Of a DNA stretch of 64,000 bases, positions 1 to 9,756 are shown one piece after another. The notes under the pieces were generated by a model. The model worked only from the letters and a program-made list of their open reading frames with translations, was not told the origin of the DNA and did no database searches. The number at the start of each line of letters is the position of its first letter. Within the stretch, counting starts at the first letter, position 1. The translations under genes were made by a program, and so were the position numbers. The stretch is from assembly GCF_007922615.2 (NCBI RefSeq), contig NZ_CP042301.2, forward strand, positions 3,828,001-3,892,000, in the 5' to 3' direction. Source of the stretch: Nitratireductor mangrovi. Its GTDB lineage: Bacteria; Pseudomonadota; Alphaproteobacteria; Rhizobiales; Rhizobiaceae.

Positions 1-698
1 AAGACGAAGACAGTGCGTTTGCGTGGCTCGACCGGCAACGACAGGCCCGCCATCGTGGCAAGTCTGCCCGCCGCCGGCCCGGCGGCATTGACGACGGTCC
101 CAGCGGTTACTCGTTCGCCGTTGTCGAGCACGACCCCCTCGATGCAGTCGCCGTTGCGCTCGATTCCGGTGACCGCCGCCTGGATGAAATCAACCGACTT
201 GCCACGCAGTGCCTTTCTCAACAGCATCAGCAGTGCATGTGCGTCGAACCAGCCCTCGCCGCTTCTTCCGAAAGCGCCGGCGGCGACACCCTCGGGTGAA
301 AGCCACGGAAAGCGGCGCGCCAGTGTCGCGGCATCCTCCAGCACGATGTCCGCGCCCTCGGCCTGTTGAACCTCGTGATTGGCTGCGAGGATCGGCAACC
401 CGTCTTCCGAAGCGAGGATCAGGTATCCTTTTTCCTTGAACCCGATGTCGGCGTCCGGGCCGAACTCATCCTTCAGCCGGCGAAACAGATCGAGCGTGAA
501 TTGCGACAGGCGGATGTTTTCCGGGATCGAGAACTGCTGCCGGATCGAGGCGCAGGAGAGTGTCGTCGCCGCCTGCGTGAATTGCGGATCGCGTTCGATC
601 AGCGCGATCGTTCCGGCAAAGCCCTCCTCGCGCAGGTACCATGCGATGGAACTGCCGACGATGGCGCCGCCAACGATGACGATGTCATAGCGTTTCAC
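1..698 (-). CDS. FAD-dependent oxidoreductase (DAO family), C-terminus beyond window
   Basis: Read on the minus strand from a GTG at 698 (GGAG lies 5-6 bases upstream), the frame stays open to base 1, so about 232 N-terminal residues are present and the C-terminus is cut by the window edge. The N-terminus (KRYDIVIVGGAIVGSSIAWYL) is a Rossmann dinucleotide-binding segment. The third glycine of GxGxxG is replaced by Ala, which from memory is common in FOXRED1-like members. ERD follows at the end of the second strand, as expected for FAD ribose binding. The later NAAGPAAGRLA segment is the second FAD contact of the DAO fold. The substrate (an amino acid or N-methyl amine in known relatives) cannot be told. 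It is divergent from the CitE-like gene. Confidence 0.85.
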   Translation of the reverse strand, partial: MKRYDIVIVGGAIVGSSIAWYLREEGFAGTIALIERDPQFTQAATTLSCASIRQQFSIPENIRLSQFTLDLFRRLKDEFGPDADIGFKEKGYLILASEDGLPILAANHEVQQAEGADIVLEDAATLARRFPWLSPEGVAAGAFGRSGEGWFDAHALLMLLRKALRGKSVDFIQAAVTGIERNGDCIEGVVLDNGERVTAGTVVNAAGPAAGRLATMAGLSLPVEPRKRTVFV

Positions 699-805
699 GC
701 GAATCTCCTTGCGATCATCGCATCCGTGCAGGATCGGACGCCCGGCCGCAAGGGACAGGTGCGGTTCCGCTTGCAAGCATCCTGCCGGGACGTCATCTAG
801 GAGCG

Positions 806-1684
806 ATGCAAACCGCTCCCCGCCCGCGCCGTTCCGTCCTTTATGTGCCCGCGACCAATGACAAGGCGCTCGCCAAGATCGCGAGCCTCGCCTGTGACGC
901 CGTGATTTTCGACCTCGAGGACGCCGTCGCGCCGGAGGAGAAAGTGACCGCTCGGCGCTCGCTTGTCCGCTTCCTTTCCGAGGCCGGGCGCGCGGACAAG
1001 GAGTTCGTCATCCGCATCAACGCGCTTGCCGGCGAGTGGGGCCGGGACGATCTCGAGGCCGCCCGCGCCCTGAGGCCGGACGCGATCCTTCTGCCCAAGG
1101 TCGACACGCCTGGCGACATCCTGGAGGCCAACGACATTCTGGATGCCGCCGAGGTGCCTCCCGAGCTGGCGCTGTGGGCGATGGTGGAAACGCCGCGCGC
1201 CGTTCTGAACCTCGGCCCGATCGCCGAGCTTGGCCGCGACCGCGGCGCCAGGCTTGCCTGTCTGGTGGTCGGAACCAACGACCTCGTCAAGGAAACCGGG
1301 ATATCGCCTGCCGGCGGTCGGCAATGGCTGGTTCCGTGGCTGTTGCAGATCGTGCTCGCCGCCCGCGCCGGCGGCCTCGACGCTCTCGACGGGGTCAGCA
1401 ATGATTTCCGCGACCTCGACGCCTTCGCCCGCGAGTGCCTGCAAGGCGCGGCAATGGGCTTCGACGGCAAGACCCTGATCCACCCGGCGCAGATCGGGGC
1501 GGCCAATGCCGCCTTTTCACCTTCCGGTGACGCGGTCGCCGAGGCCGAACGGATCGTCGCGGCGTTTGCCACACCCGAAAACGCCGGCAAGGGCGTGATC
1601 CAGGCCGATGGCCGCATGATCGAGCGCCTGCATCTGGACCAGGCGAGGAAACTGCTGGCGCGCGCCGGCCGCGGTCAGGCGTGA
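806..1684 (+). CDS. CitE-like CoA-ester lyase (HpcH/HpaI aldolase family)
   Basis: 292 aa, the usual length for CitE-like proteins of the HpcH/HpaI TIM-barrel family, which cleave or hydrolyse malyl-CoA or citramalyl-CoA type esters with Mg2+. Recognisable pieces are the opening RRSVLYVPATND, the DAVIFDLEDAV strand with its acidic residues, the VETPRAVLNL strand carrying the metal-binding Glu, and GFDGKTLIHPAQI near the C-terminus. The start ATG follows TAGGAGCG. It may be a malyl-CoA lyase, a malyl-CoA thioesterase or a citramalyl-CoA lyase; no citrate lyase alpha or gamma subunit genes are adjacent, so it is not a citrate lyase subunit. A DUF1737 gene follows on the same strand. Confidence 0.85.
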   Translation: MQTAPRPRRSVLYVPATNDKALAKIASLACDAVIFDLEDAVAPEEKVTARRSLVRFLSEAGRADKEFVIRINALAGEWGRDDLEAARALRPDAILLPKVDTPGDILEANDILDAAEVPPELALWAMVETPRAVLNLGPIAELGRDRGARLACLVVGTNDLVKETGISPAGGRQWLVPWLLQIVLAARAGGLDALDGVSNDFRDLDAFARECLQGAAMGFDGKTLIHPAQIGAANAAFSPSGDAVAEAERIVAAFATPENAGKGVIQADGRMIERLHLDQARKLLARAGRGQA

Positions 1685-1729
1685 GCCGAATGGCATATCC
1701 TGCCCGCAAGGAAAGCTCGTGAGGACAAG

Positions 1730-1936
1730 ATGAAACTCTACCGTTTTCTCACCGGACCCGACGATTCTAGCTTCTGCCACAAGGTGTCCGCGGCCCTGGA
1801 CAAGGGCTGGCACCTGTTCGGCTCGCCGAGCTATGCCTTCGACCCGGAGACGAAGACCATGCGCTGCGGCCAGGCCGTGGTGAAGGATGTCGAGGGAAAG
1901 GACTACGATCCCGCGATGAAGCTCGGCGATTATTAG
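1730..1936 (+). CDS. DUF1737 domain protein
   Basis: 68 aa small soluble protein. The pattern YRFLTGPDD...FCHKVSAALDKGWHLFGSP is the DUF1737 signature, a short domain of unknown function with a KGW(H/E)L(Y/F)G core. ATG follows GAGGACAAG at suitable spacing. It lies 45 bp downstream of the CitE-like gene on the same strand and may be co-transcribed. No catalytic motif is visible and no function is assigned. Confidence 0.8.
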   Translation: MKLYRFLTGPDDSSFCHKVSAALDKGWHLFGSPSYAFDPETKTMRCGQAVVKDVEGKDYDPAMKLGDY

Positions 1937-1946
1937 GCCCGGTCGA

Positions 1947-2411
1947 TCATGCGCGCCGCGCAACGAGCCCCGGCATGAGTTCGGCAAGCTCTTCGGGGAA
2001 GACCGTCTCGGCGGTTTCGACCAACTCGGGAGCGCTCCACCAGCGCCAGCCGGCAATCATCTCGCTTTCGAACGCGTCCGGATTGTCGCCGGCGATGCGG
2101 TGGTGATCGAGCTTGACCAGGAAAAAGCGTTCCTCTGCCCGGACCGGCGTGCCGTCCGGGAGATCAAAATCGTTGATCCGGGCATAAACCTGCGGACCGA
2201 TGGCAACATCGTGGCCGGTTTCCTCGTAAAGCTCGCGGCGTGCCGCCTGTTGAAAGCTTTCGCCGGGATCGAGTGCGCCTCCGGGCGTCGCCCAGAAGGA
2301 AAACCCTGCCTGCGGACCGGAGCGGTAGACGAAGCGGAACAGGAGCAGCCGGTCGTCCGGTCCGATGACGAACAGCCGAGCCGCGGGCCGGGGGCGGCGG
2401 AGCGTCGTCAT
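1947..2411 (-). CDS. Nudix hydrolase
   Basis: 154 aa. The Nudix box GX5EX7REUXEEXGU is complete: GGALDPGES, then AARRELYEETGHD (residues about 45-67), so the Mg2+-binding glutamates are all present. Nudix enzymes hydrolyse nucleoside diphosphates linked to another moiety; the substrate is not deducible here. Its ATG overlaps the stop of the upstream metallopeptidase gene (ATGA at 2408-2411), which indicates translational coupling. It converges with the DUF1737 gene. Confidence 0.88.
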   Translation of the reverse strand: MTTLRRPRPAARLFVIGPDDRLLLFRFVYRSGPQAGFSFWATPGGALDPGESFQQAARRELYEETGHDVAIGPQVYARINDFDLPDGTPVRAEERFFLVKLDHHRIAGDNPDAFESEMIAGWRWWSAPELVETAETVFPEELAELMPGLVARRA

Positions 2412-2830
2412 GCCACGCTTTCTTCGATCTTCTCCATGTCCTCGTCAGACAGGCCGAAATGGTGGCCGAGTTCGTGGATCAGCACATGGGTGACGATGTC
2501 GCCCAGCGTTTCCTCGTTTTCGGCCCAGTAGTCGAGGATCGCCCGCCGGTAGAGCGTGATGCGGTTCGGTCCCTCGCCGGTCGCCGGGTTCCAGCGTTCG
2601 GCGATGCCGCGGCCCTCGAACAGCCCGAGAAGATCGAACGGCGTCTCCAGCGACAGGTCGTCCATGATGTCTTCGGTCGGAAATTCGGCGATCTGGATGA
2701 CGATCTCGCCGGTCAGCTGGCGGAATGTCTCCGGCAGATGGGCATAGGCTTCCAGCGCCAGTAGCTCCAGTTCGTCCATCGACGGCGAGAGCTGGTCGTG
2801 CCAGGCGCGGGTCGAATATATGCGTGCCAT
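2408..2830 (-). CDS. Zincin-type metallopeptidase family protein (DUF1025)
   Basis: 140 aa ending with HELGHHFGLSDED. HExxH at residues 119-123 plus the downstream GLSDE is the signature of the minimal gluzincin-like family DUF1025. The start is the ATG giving MARIYSTRAWHD. The frame stays open much further upstream (to about 4060) only as a shadow of imuA/imuB. It forms an overlapping pair with the Nudix gene. No signal peptide, so probably cytoplasmic. Peptidase activity is inferred from the motif; the family is poorly characterised. Confidence 0.85.
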   Translation of the reverse strand: MARIYSTRAWHDQLSPSMDELELLALEAYAHLPETFRQLTGEIVIQIAEFPTEDIMDDLSLETPFDLLGLFEGRGIAERWNPATGEGPNRITLYRRAILDYWAENEETLGDIVTHVLIHELGHHFGLSDEDMEKIEESVA

Positions 2831-2986
2831 TTCCTGTTCCTTTGGCGGCCATATAGCCTTTTGCGCCGGCGCTTTCGAGGGGAACGCGCCTTCGCGCGCC
2901 GGGTGCAGGGGTCGCGGACCGGCACGGCAAGGAATAAATTCTCCTCCAGGCTGCTTGACTCTTGGTTCGGGCTCTGGAATCCATAA

Positions 2987-3001
2987 GAACATAACAGGAA
3001 C
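2987..3001 (+). promoter_or_regulatory. LexA box (GAAC-N7-GAAC) upstream of imuA
   Basis: GAAC at 2987-2990 and GAAC at 2998-3001, separated by ATAACAG, is the reverse complement of the alphaproteobacterial SOS box GTTC-N7-GTTC. It lies 21 bp before the imuA ATG, where LexA would block the promoter. Known biology: imuA-imuB-dnaE2 cassettes are DNA-damage induced under LexA in Rhizobium and Caulobacter. Confidence 0.85.
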
Positions 3002-3022
3002 AAATGTACGGAAGTTCAGGCC

Positions 3023-4000
3023 ATGGCGACGTCCGCCGCGGCGCGCGAGGTCGTTTTTGCCTTGCGCAGCGAGATTGCGAGGATCGAAGGCGTCCTTCCG
3101 GAGAGGCTGGCGGCGCCCGAAGACGGCCTTGTCCTGCGCCATGGCCCCGCCGCCCGGCGCGCGGCTACAAGCATGCCGGCCTTTGTGCGAACCGGCGTGC
3201 CCGGCTTCGATGCGGCTCTGGGCGAGGGGTTGCCGCGGGCGTCCCTGACCGAATTTCATGGAACTGAAACGCGCAATGCCGGTGCGGTGGCGGGTTTCGT
3301 CCTCTGCCTTGCCGGACTTTTGCGCAATGCCGGTCCTGCCGCGGGATCGGGCGCGGTGTGCTGGATCGGCACGGAGGATATCTTCCGGGAAGCGGGTCTG
3401 CCCTATCTCCCCGGCCTGCGGCGCCCTTTCGGGTTCGCACCCGACGGCCTCATGGTCTGCGCCCCCAACGATCCCAGGGATGCGCTCTGGATTGCCGAAG
3501 AGGCCACACGCCAGCAGGCTTTCGCGGCCATCATCCTGGAGATGCGCGGCCACCCGGCGCGTCTCGACCTGACCGCGACCAGGCGCCTTCACCGCCGGGC
3601 GCAGGCGGCAAGTCGCCCTGTCTTCCTGATCCGCGAGGCTGCCGGCGCGGCACCGACGGCAGCGCCCGTCCGCCTTGCCGTTTCGCCCGCGCCGGCCGCG
3701 CTGCGTTCGACACTGGCGGGACCGCTGGCGGGCTCGATCGGCCATGCGGCCTTTGCCGTCACCGTCACCAAAAGCCGAACCGCCCATGCCGGACGGTTCA
3801 TCCTGGAGTGGAGCCCCGATGACATCCGTTTCCGCGAAATCCGGCCAGAGGATACTGGCGCTCTGGTTCCCACATCTGGCCACCGACAGGATCATCCGGC
3901 AAAGACAGGGACGGTCATGGCGCTGCGGCCCGCAGACCCGGCGCATGCCGCTTCTGGTCAGCCATCGCGAAAACAACACCCAGCGCATCGCAGCGCTTGA
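3023..4000 (+). CDS. imuA: ImuA, RecA-like mutasome accessory protein
   Basis: 325 aa, first gene of the SOS mutagenesis cassette. Residues about 55-110 resemble the RecA ATPase core (TGVPGFDAALGEGLPRASLTEFHG), but no GKT/S Walker A follows, as is typical of ImuA. Residues about 120-180 (CWIGTED, FAAIILEMRG) fit the second half of the fold. ImuA works with ImuB and DnaE2 in damage-induced error-prone synthesis. The last 60 residues (low complexity, Pro/His/Arg-rich) lie in DNA that also encodes the ImuB N-terminus, giving a 182-nt overlap. The LexA box is just upstream. The alternative ATG at 3004 is in another frame. Confidence 0.9.
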   Translation: MATSAAAREVVFALRSEIARIEGVLPERLAAPEDGLVLRHGPAARRAATSMPAFVRTGVPGFDAALGEGLPRASLTEFHGTETRNAGAVAGFVLCLAGLLRNAGPAAGSGAVCWIGTEDIFREAGLPYLPGLRRPFGFAPDGLMVCAPNDPRDALWIAEEATRQQAFAAIILEMRGHPARLDLTATRRLHRRAQAASRPVFLIREAAGAAPTAAPVRLAVSPAPAALRSTLAGPLAGSIGHAAFAVTVTKSRTAHAGRFILEWSPDDIRFREIRPEDTGALVPTSGHRQDHPAKTGTVMALRPADPAHAASGQPSRKQHPAHRSA

Positions 4001-5399
4001 CGAGCATGCCGAAGCACGCGGCCTGAAGCGGGGCATCGGCATTGCCGATGCCCGCGCCATGCATCCCGATGTCGAGATTGTCGAGGAGGCGCCACAGGCC
4101 GACCGCCGCCTGCTGGAAAGCCTTGCCGACTGGTGTGACCGCTATACGCCGCTCGTCGCGCTTGAAGGCAGCGACGGCCTGTTCCTCGACATCACCGGCT
4201 GCGTCCATCTCTTCGGCAATGAGAAACGTATGCTGGAGGATGTTCTGGCGCGTCTTTTCCAGCAGGGCTTCGACGTGCGTGCCGGGCTCGGGTCGAACCC
4301 CGGCATGGCCTGGGCGGCGGCGCGCTTCCTGGACCGGGGGATCGTCACGCCCGGCGAGGAAACCGGGGCCATGGCGCCGCTCCCGCTGGCCGCGCTGCGC
4401 ATCGAGCCTGCGACCCGGGCGAGCCTGGAGAGCGTCGGGCTCAGGACCGTGGGCGCCATCATGACCGCGCCGCGCGCACCGCTTGTCCGCCGCTTCGGCG
4501 CCACGCTCGTGACGCGGCTCGACCAGGCCCTTGGCCGCATCGAGGAGGCGATCACCCCGCGCCTGCCCGTCCCGCCGCTTTCGGTCGAGCGGCATCTGGC
4601 CGAGCCGATCCTGCACACCGGCGACGTCCTCCAGCTCGTCGGAATGCTGGCCCGGACCCTGCGGGGCGAGCTCGAGCGCCGCGGCGAGGGCGCCCATGCC
4701 CTCCAGCTCGCCCTTTTCCGGGTCGACGGCATGATGAACCGCCTTGCCGTTGGCGCCTCGCGCCCCTTGCGGGATCCGCTCCTGATCGAGCATCTGTTCA
4801 AGGAACGGCTCACCGCGCTCGAAGACAGGATCGACGCCGGTTACGGGTTCGAACTGGTGCGGCTGTCGGTCCTGAAAGCCTCGCCCTTCGCGCTCACGCA
4901 GACCGATCTTGCCGGCGAAAGAAACGACGACGACGCGGATCTGGCGCTTTTTTCCGACCGTATCCGTGCCCGGCTCGGCGAGAAGGCGCTTCTGCGGCCC
5001 GTTCTTGCCGAAAGCCATCTTCCCGAGTGCGCCGCCGCCCTTGCGCCCGCCCTTCACCGCTCGGCCGGCGCCGGGCCATCGCTGCCGGCGCCGGCCGCTG
5101 GCGAGGCTGAGCGCCCGATCCGGCTTTTTGCCCGTCCCGAACCGGTCGAGGTCGTCGCCGCCGAAGTGCCCGAGGGGCCGCCGCTGCGTTTCCGCTGGCG
5201 CCGCGCGGTCCATCGTGTCATCCGCTCCGAGGGGCCGGAGCGCATAGCGCCGGAATGGTGGCGCGAACCGCACGAGACACCGACGCGCGACTACTTCCGC
5301 ATCGAGGATGATGGCGGCCGCCGCTACTGGCTCTTCCGGCAGGGCTTTTACGCTGCGGAGACCATGCCGCGCTGGTTCATGCATGGGATTTTTGCATGA
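3819..5399 (+). CDS. imuB: ImuB, Y-family polymerase-like mutasome hub
   Basis: 526 aa. It starts at ATG 3819 behind GGAGTGGAG (3805-3813), giving [20 protein letters not shown]. This start is preferred over the upstream in-frame codon at 3675, which only reads through imuA. ImuB is a Y-family polymerase relative (LFLDITGC near residue 125, helix-hairpin-helix region about 190-240) that is catalytically degenerate in known members and bridges DnaE2 to the beta clamp. A clamp-binding-like DLALF lies about residue 372. The stop overlaps the dnaE2 ATG (ATGA 5396-5399). Confidence 0.92.
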   Translation: MTSVSAKSGQRILALWFPHLATDRIIRQRQGRSWRCGPQTRRMPLLVSHRENNTQRIAALDEHAEARGLKRGIGIADARAMHPDVEIVEEAPQADRRLLESLADWCDRYTPLVALEGSDGLFLDITGCVHLFGNEKRMLEDVLARLFQQGFDVRAGLGSNPGMAWAAARFLDRGIVTPGEETGAMAPLPLAALRIEPATRASLESVGLRTVGAIMTAPRAPLVRRFGATLVTRLDQALGRIEEAITPRLPVPPLSVERHLAEPILHTGDVLQLVGMLARTLRGELERRGEGAHALQLALFRVDGMMNRLAVGASRPLRDPLLIEHLFKERLTALEDRIDAGYGFELVRLSVLKASPFALTQTDLAGERNDDDADLALFSDRIRARLGEKALLRPVLAESHLPECAAALAPALHRSAGAGPSLPAPAAGEAERPIRLFARPEPVEVVAAEVPEGPPLRFRWRRAVHRVIRSEGPERIAPEWWREPHETPTRDYFRIEDDGGRRYWLFRQGFYAAETMPRWFMHGIFA

Positions 5400-8300
5400 A
5401 CACTTTTCCTGCCCCCTCTTATGTCGAGTTCGCCGTGCAGTCGAATTTCTCCTTCCTGCGCGGCGCCTCGCGGCCGGAAGAGCTGGTGGTCGCGGCCAAG
5501 TTTCTCGGCCATGCCGCCGTCGGCCTTGCCGACCGCAACACGGTGGCGGGCGTCGTGCGGGCATGGAGCCAGTCCAAGCACATCAAGCTTTCCGAAACGG
5601 CCGCTCCGACCCGGATCGACTTCTATCCCGGTTGCCGGCTGGTGTTTGCCGACGAAACACCCGACATGCTCGCCTATCCGCAGGACCGGCAGGGCTGGGG
5701 CCATCTGTGCCGCCTGCTGACCCGGGCCAATATGCGCCCCGACAGTGAAAAGGGCGCGCCGCTGGTCTATCGCGATGATCTCTTCGAATGGGGAAGGCAC
5801 ATTTCCCTGGCGATGATCCCGCGGCTTGCCGCGGACGCAACGCGCGAACTTGAACTCCTGCATCGGCTTCGCGATCGTTTCGAGGCTTCGGTCTGGCTCG
5901 CCGTCGCACCGTCCTATGGCGGCAATGACCGCTTCCGGATCGAGCAGGCCGCAAGCATGGCGGCCAAAGCCGGCGTGCCGCTGATGGCGATCAATGACGT
6001 GCTTTATCATGCATCCGAGCGACGTCCGCTGCAGGATGTTATGACGGCGATCCGCCTCAATACGACGGTCGCACAGGCCGGTTTCGCGCTCGTCGCCAAT
6101 GCCGAACGCCACCTGAAGCCGCCGGCGGAAATGGCGCGGCTGTTCAACAGGCACCCGGACGCCCTGGCCGAAACCGTCCGCTTTGCCGAAAGGCTGAAAT
6201 TCTCGCTGCGGGAGTTGAGCCACAACTATCCGGAAGAAACCTCGACGCCCGGCGTCGATCCGCAGGTTGAACTGCGGCAGCTGACCTGGGAAGGCGCCGT
6301 CAAGCGCTACCCGAAAGGTCTTCCGGACGGCCTTGCCGACAAGATCCGGCATGAGTTGGCGATCGTCGCTCAAAAGAACTATGCGCGCTATTTCCTCACT
6401 GTGCGCGACATCGTCGAATACGCCAAATCCCGGCAGATTCTTTGCCAGGGGCGTGGCTCGGCCGCCAATTCCGTCATCTGCTACTGCCTGGGCATCACCG
6501 AGGTCGATCCGACGCTGACGGATCTGCTTTTCGAGCGTTTTGTCTCGACCGAACGCGACGAGCCGCCCGATATCGACGTCGATTTCGAGCACGAACGGCG
6601 CGACGAGGTCATCGCCTATATCTACAAGAAATACAGCGAAACGCGGACAGCCCTGGCCGCTTCGGTGGTCACCTACCGCGGCCGCTCGGCGATGCGCGAG
6701 GTGGCCAAGGCCATGGGGCTTTCGGAGGACGTCCAGTCGGCACTATCGGGTTCGATCTGGGGCTGGTCGGCCTCCCAGCTTACCGACAGGGAAGCAAAGG
6801 CCGGCGGCCTCGCCGGAAACGACGCCGTCACGCGGCATGTCATGGAACGGGCCAATGAGATCATGGGCTTTCCACGTCATCTCTCGCAGCATGTCGGCGG
6901 TTTCGTCATCACCAAGGATCGGCTCGACGAGATCGTGCCTATCATCAAGACGGCGATGGACGAGCGCAAGATGGTCGAATGGGACAAGGACGACCTCGAT
7001 GCGATCGGGCTGATCAAGGTCGACGTGCTGGCGCTCGGCATGCTGTCGTGCCTGCGGCGCGCCTTCAAACTTCTGGAACAGCATTACCCGGAGGAAAAGG
7101 ACGATTTCGGGCTTCCGCTGACGCTGGCCACGATTCCGAAGGAGGATTCTCGCGTCTACGACATGATCTGCCGTGCCGACACGCTGGGTGTCTTCCAGAT
7201 CGAATCCCGCGCGCAGATGTCGATGCTGCCGCGGCTCAGGCCGCGCGCGTTCTACGATCTGGTCATCGAGGTGGCGATCGTGCGTCCCGGCCCGATCCAG
7301 GGCGACATGGTGCATCCCTATCTGCGCCGCCGAGAAGGCAAGGAGCCGATCGTCTATCCGAGCCCGGAAATGAGGCGCATCCTGGAAAGAACCAAGGGCG
7401 TGCCGCTGTTCCAGGAACAGGCGATGAAGATCGCGATCGACGCCGGCGGTTTCACCCCGAGCGAGGCCGACCAGCTGCGCCGCGCCATGGCCACCTTCCG
7501 GCGCAACGGCACCATCCACAATTACAGGGAAAAGCTGATCAGCGGCATGGTGGCGAGAGGCTACGAACAGGAATTCGCCGAGCGCTGTTTCAGGCAGATC
7601 GAAGGGTTCGGCGATTACGGCTTCCCGGAAAGCCACGCCGCCTCCTTCGCGCTGCTGGTCTATGCCTCCTGCTGGTTCAAGACCTTCTACCCGGACGTCT
7701 TCTGCGCCGCGATCCTGAATTCCCAGCCCATGGGGTTTTATGCGCCGGCGCAGCTGGTGCGCGACGCGCGCGAACATGGCGTCGACGTCCGGCCAGCCGA
7801 CATCAATGCGTCCTTCTGGGACTCCACGCTGGAGGAAGCGAATTTCGATCCGAAGCAGATCGCAAGCCGGCACAGGGAAATGACCGGCGTCATCCGGGCC
7901 GGCCACGCGGTTCGCCTCGGCTTTCGCCGCATCAAGGGCCTGTCGGAAGGCGACGTCCAGCTGCTCGTCGAGAGGCGGGGGCAGGGTTATGATTCGGTGC
8001 GTGACCTGTGGCTGCGCTCCGGCCTCCCTGCCAGCGTGATTGCCCGTCTGGCCGAAGCCGACGTGTTCCGCTCGCTCGGTCTCGACCGGCGCGATGCGCT
8101 ATGGGCGGCCAAGGCGCTCGACGACAAGAGCGCGGCCGAACGCCTGCCGCTCTTTGATCGCGCCGATGCCGGCCTCCGGGACATGGAGCCGGACATTTCG
8201 CTGCCGCCGATGCCGCCCGGCCAGCACATTTTTCACGATTACCGCACATTGGCGCTGTCGCTCAAAGGACACCCGGCGCAGTTTCTGCGCTCGCGCCTCG

Positions 8301-8758
8301 ACGCCGAGAGCGTCCTGCCCGCCATTCGGCTGCCCGACGTGCCGAACGGGCGGCGCGTGAGCGTGGCCGGGCTGACCCTGGTCCGCCAGCGTCCCGGCAA
8401 GGGCAACGTCATCTTCATGACACTGGAAGACGAGGGCGCCATCGCCAATATCATCGTCTGGCCGAAGGTTTTCGAACGTTTCCGGCCGATCGTGCTCGGC
8501 GCGCGGTTCGTGCGGGTGCGCGGCCGGCTGCAATCGGCATCGGGCGTCATTCATATCGTGGCGGAGAGCCTGGAAGATCTGTCGCCCCGGCTGAGCGTGC
8601 TTCTTCAGGAAGATCCATCGGCCCCGTCTCCGACCGCCGGACGGCGCCGGCTTGCCTCGCCGGCGGACAAGCTTGTCCCGCCAAACCCGGCTGCCGCAAA
8701 TCGGGAGTTGGCAGAGCAGACCCGGCAGGTGATGCCGAAAGGCCGCAATTTTCACTAA
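5396..8758 (+). CDS. dnaE2: Error-prone DNA polymerase DnaE2 (ImuC)
   Basis: 1120 aa, typical for DnaE2. An N-terminal PHP domain ([16 protein letters not shown]; residues 8-25) is followed by the C-family polymerase core with the [16 protein letters not shown] catalytic aspartates around residue 390 and [16 protein letters not shown] near 743. A C-terminal OB fold (about 985-1065; [26 protein letters not shown]) precedes a short tail. It acts in translesion and mutagenic synthesis with ImuA and ImuB. It is translationally coupled to imuB by the ATGA overlap and controlled by the single LexA box ahead of imuA. Confidence 0.95.
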   Translation: MNTFPAPSYVEFAVQSNFSFLRGASRPEELVVAAKFLGHAAVGLADRNTVAGVVRAWSQSKHIKLSETAAPTRIDFYPGCRLVFADETPDMLAYPQDRQGWGHLCRLLTRANMRPDSEKGAPLVYRDDLFEWGRHISLAMIPRLAADATRELELLHRLRDRFEASVWLAVAPSYGGNDRFRIEQAASMAAKAGVPLMAINDVLYHASERRPLQDVMTAIRLNTTVAQAGFALVANAERHLKPPAEMARLFNRHPDALAETVRFAERLKFSLRELSHNYPEETSTPGVDPQVELRQLTWEGAVKRYPKGLPDGLADKIRHELAIVAQKNYARYFLTVRDIVEYAKSRQILCQGRGSAANSVICYCLGITEVDPTLTDLLFERFVSTERDEPPDIDVDFEHERRDEVIAYIYKKYSETRTALAASVVTYRGRSAMREVAKAMGLSEDVQSALSGSIWGWSASQLTDREAKAGGLAGNDAVTRHVMERANEIMGFPRHLSQHVGGFVITKDRLDEIVPIIKTAMDERKMVEWDKDDLDAIGLIKVDVLALGMLSCLRRAFKLLEQHYPEEKDDFGLPLTLATIPKEDSRVYDMICRADTLGVFQIESRAQMSMLPRLRPRAFYDLVIEVAIVRPGPIQGDMVHPYLRRREGKEPIVYPSPEMRRILERTKGVPLFQEQAMKIAIDAGGFTPSEADQLRRAMATFRRNGTIHNYREKLISGMVARGYEQEFAERCFRQIEGFGDYGFPESHAASFALLVYASCWFKTFYPDVFCAAILNSQPMGFYAPAQLVRDAREHGVDVRPADINASFWDSTLEEANFDPKQIASRHREMTGVIRAGHAVRLGFRRIKGLSEGDVQLLVERRGQGYDSVRDLWLRSGLPASVIARLAEADVFRSLGLDRRDALWAAKALDDKSAAERLPLFDRADAGLRDMEPDISLPPMPPGQHIFHDYRTLALSLKGHPAQFLRSRLDAESVLPAIRLPDVPNGRRVSVAGLTLVRQRPGKGNVIFMTLEDEGAIANIIVWPKVFERFRPIVLGARFVRVRGRLQSASGVIHIVAESLEDLSPRLSVLLQEDPSAPSPTAGRRRLASPADKLVPPNPAAANRELAEQTRQVMPKGRNFH

Positions 8759-8785
8759 TGTGGTGAGAAGCTTTCGGGATCCCCG

Positions 8786-9010
8786 TCAGCGTGATGACGA
8801 CGGCGGCGCCGCGTCATCGCCGATCCGCCGCGCCTCCGAAGGCAGCATGATCGGAATGCCGTCGCGCACCGGATAGGCGAGTTCGGCCGAGCGCGAGATC
8901 AGCTCCGATCGTTCGGCATCGAAGGTCAGCGGTCCCTTGGTCAAGGGACAGGCCAGCAGTTCCAGCAGCTTGCGGTCGATGCCGGCATTATCGGCTTGCT
9001 TGGTCACCAT
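8786..9010 (-). CDS. Trm112 family protein (YcaR-like)
   Basis: 74 aa from the ATG at 9010 ([19 protein letters not shown]). An in-frame start at 9046 would add 12 residues but overlap the upstream gene by 29 bp. [14 protein letters not shown] and [20 protein letters not shown] are the hallmarks of small bacterial Trm112 homologues. In other organisms Trm112 activates methyltransferases; the bacterial role is unclear. It is the last gene of a minus-strand cluster, 7 bp after the LON-domain gene. Confidence 0.85.
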   Translation of the reverse strand: MVTKQADNAGIDRKLLELLACPLTKGPLTFDAERSELISRSAELAYPVRDGIPIMLPSEARRIGDDAAPPSSSR

Positions 9011-9017
9011 CCGGGCC

Positions 9018-9692
9018 TCATTGCAGGCTGCTGCCGGTTTCGTCACTGTTTCGGGCCAGAAGCATCTCGGTGATCGCGACCAGCGTCTCGGCGCGCGTCT
9101 TCAGGTCGGGCGCCTCCAGCAGCGCCTGTTTCTCGCTCGCCCCGTAAGGCGACATCATCGACAGCGCGTTGACCAGGGTCGCATTCTCGGCCTTGCGGAT
9201 ACTGTCCCAGTCTGCCTCCAGGCCGTTGGCGTCCAGATAGGCCTTGAACGTCTTCAAGAGCGCCTTGCGGTCGACGGCCGCCGCCTCGTCTTCGTCCTCG
9301 CCGAAGTCACTCGCGAACGGCGCTACCCGGCAACGCCGATAGGCGCAGCGGCCCCCGAGTTCTTCAAGTACCCGAAACCGCACGATCCCCTGCAGCGAGA
9401 TCAGGTAGCGGCCGTCACCGGTTTCGGCGAAGGAGGTAAGCCGGCCGAGACACCCCACCTGGCAGAGCTCCGGTTCGCCATTGGCCTTCAGCCCGCCATC
9501 GAGGCGCGGCTGCACCATGCCGATCAGGCGATCGCGTCCCAGCGCGTCGTCGACCATCTGGAGATAGCGCGGCTCGAAGATGTTGAGCGGCAACCGGCCG
9601 CCCGGCAGCAGCAGGGCCGCCGCAAGCGGAAACACCGGGATCGACTGCGGCAGGTCGTCAGCCTTGTTGTAATGGGCATTCCCGGCCTGCAC
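9018..9692 (-). CDS. LON peptidase substrate-binding domain protein
   Basis: 224 aa. The whole protein matches the N-terminal substrate-binding domain of Lon ([26 protein letters not shown] at residues 18-43; [15 protein letters not shown] about 95-110) without AAA+ or protease domains. Such stand-alone LON proteins are common in alphaproteobacteria and their role is unknown. It is followed closely by the Trm112 gene and preceded by the thioredoxin-TPR gene on the same strand, a frequent rhizobial arrangement. Confidence 0.88.
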   Translation of the reverse strand: MQAGNAHYNKADDLPQSIPVFPLAAALLLPGGRLPLNIFEPRYLQMVDDALGRDRLIGMVQPRLDGGLKANGEPELCQVGCLGRLTSFAETGDGRYLISLQGIVRFRVLEELGGRCAYRRCRVAPFASDFGEDEDEAAAVDRKALLKTFKAYLDANGLEADWDSIRKAENATLVNALSMMSPYGASEKQALLEAPDLKTRAETLVAITEMLLARNSDETGSSLQ

Positions 9693-9756
9693 GTCTGTCT
9701 CCTCAACTCCCTTGCCGCGCCTTCTCCGGCCCTGACGTATCTAGGACACGAACGGC

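Noticed and set aside
691..706. CGTTTCACGCGAATCT, a parS-like sequence at the start of the FAD oxidoreductase
   Set aside because: The central CACGTG is broken (CACGCG) and several other positions mismatch, so ParB binding is unlikely.
2831..4060. Long minus-strand extension of the DUF1025 metallopeptidase frame to 4060
   Set aside because: The family similarity begins at MARIYSTRAWHD (2830); upstream residues are shadow translation of imuA and imuB.
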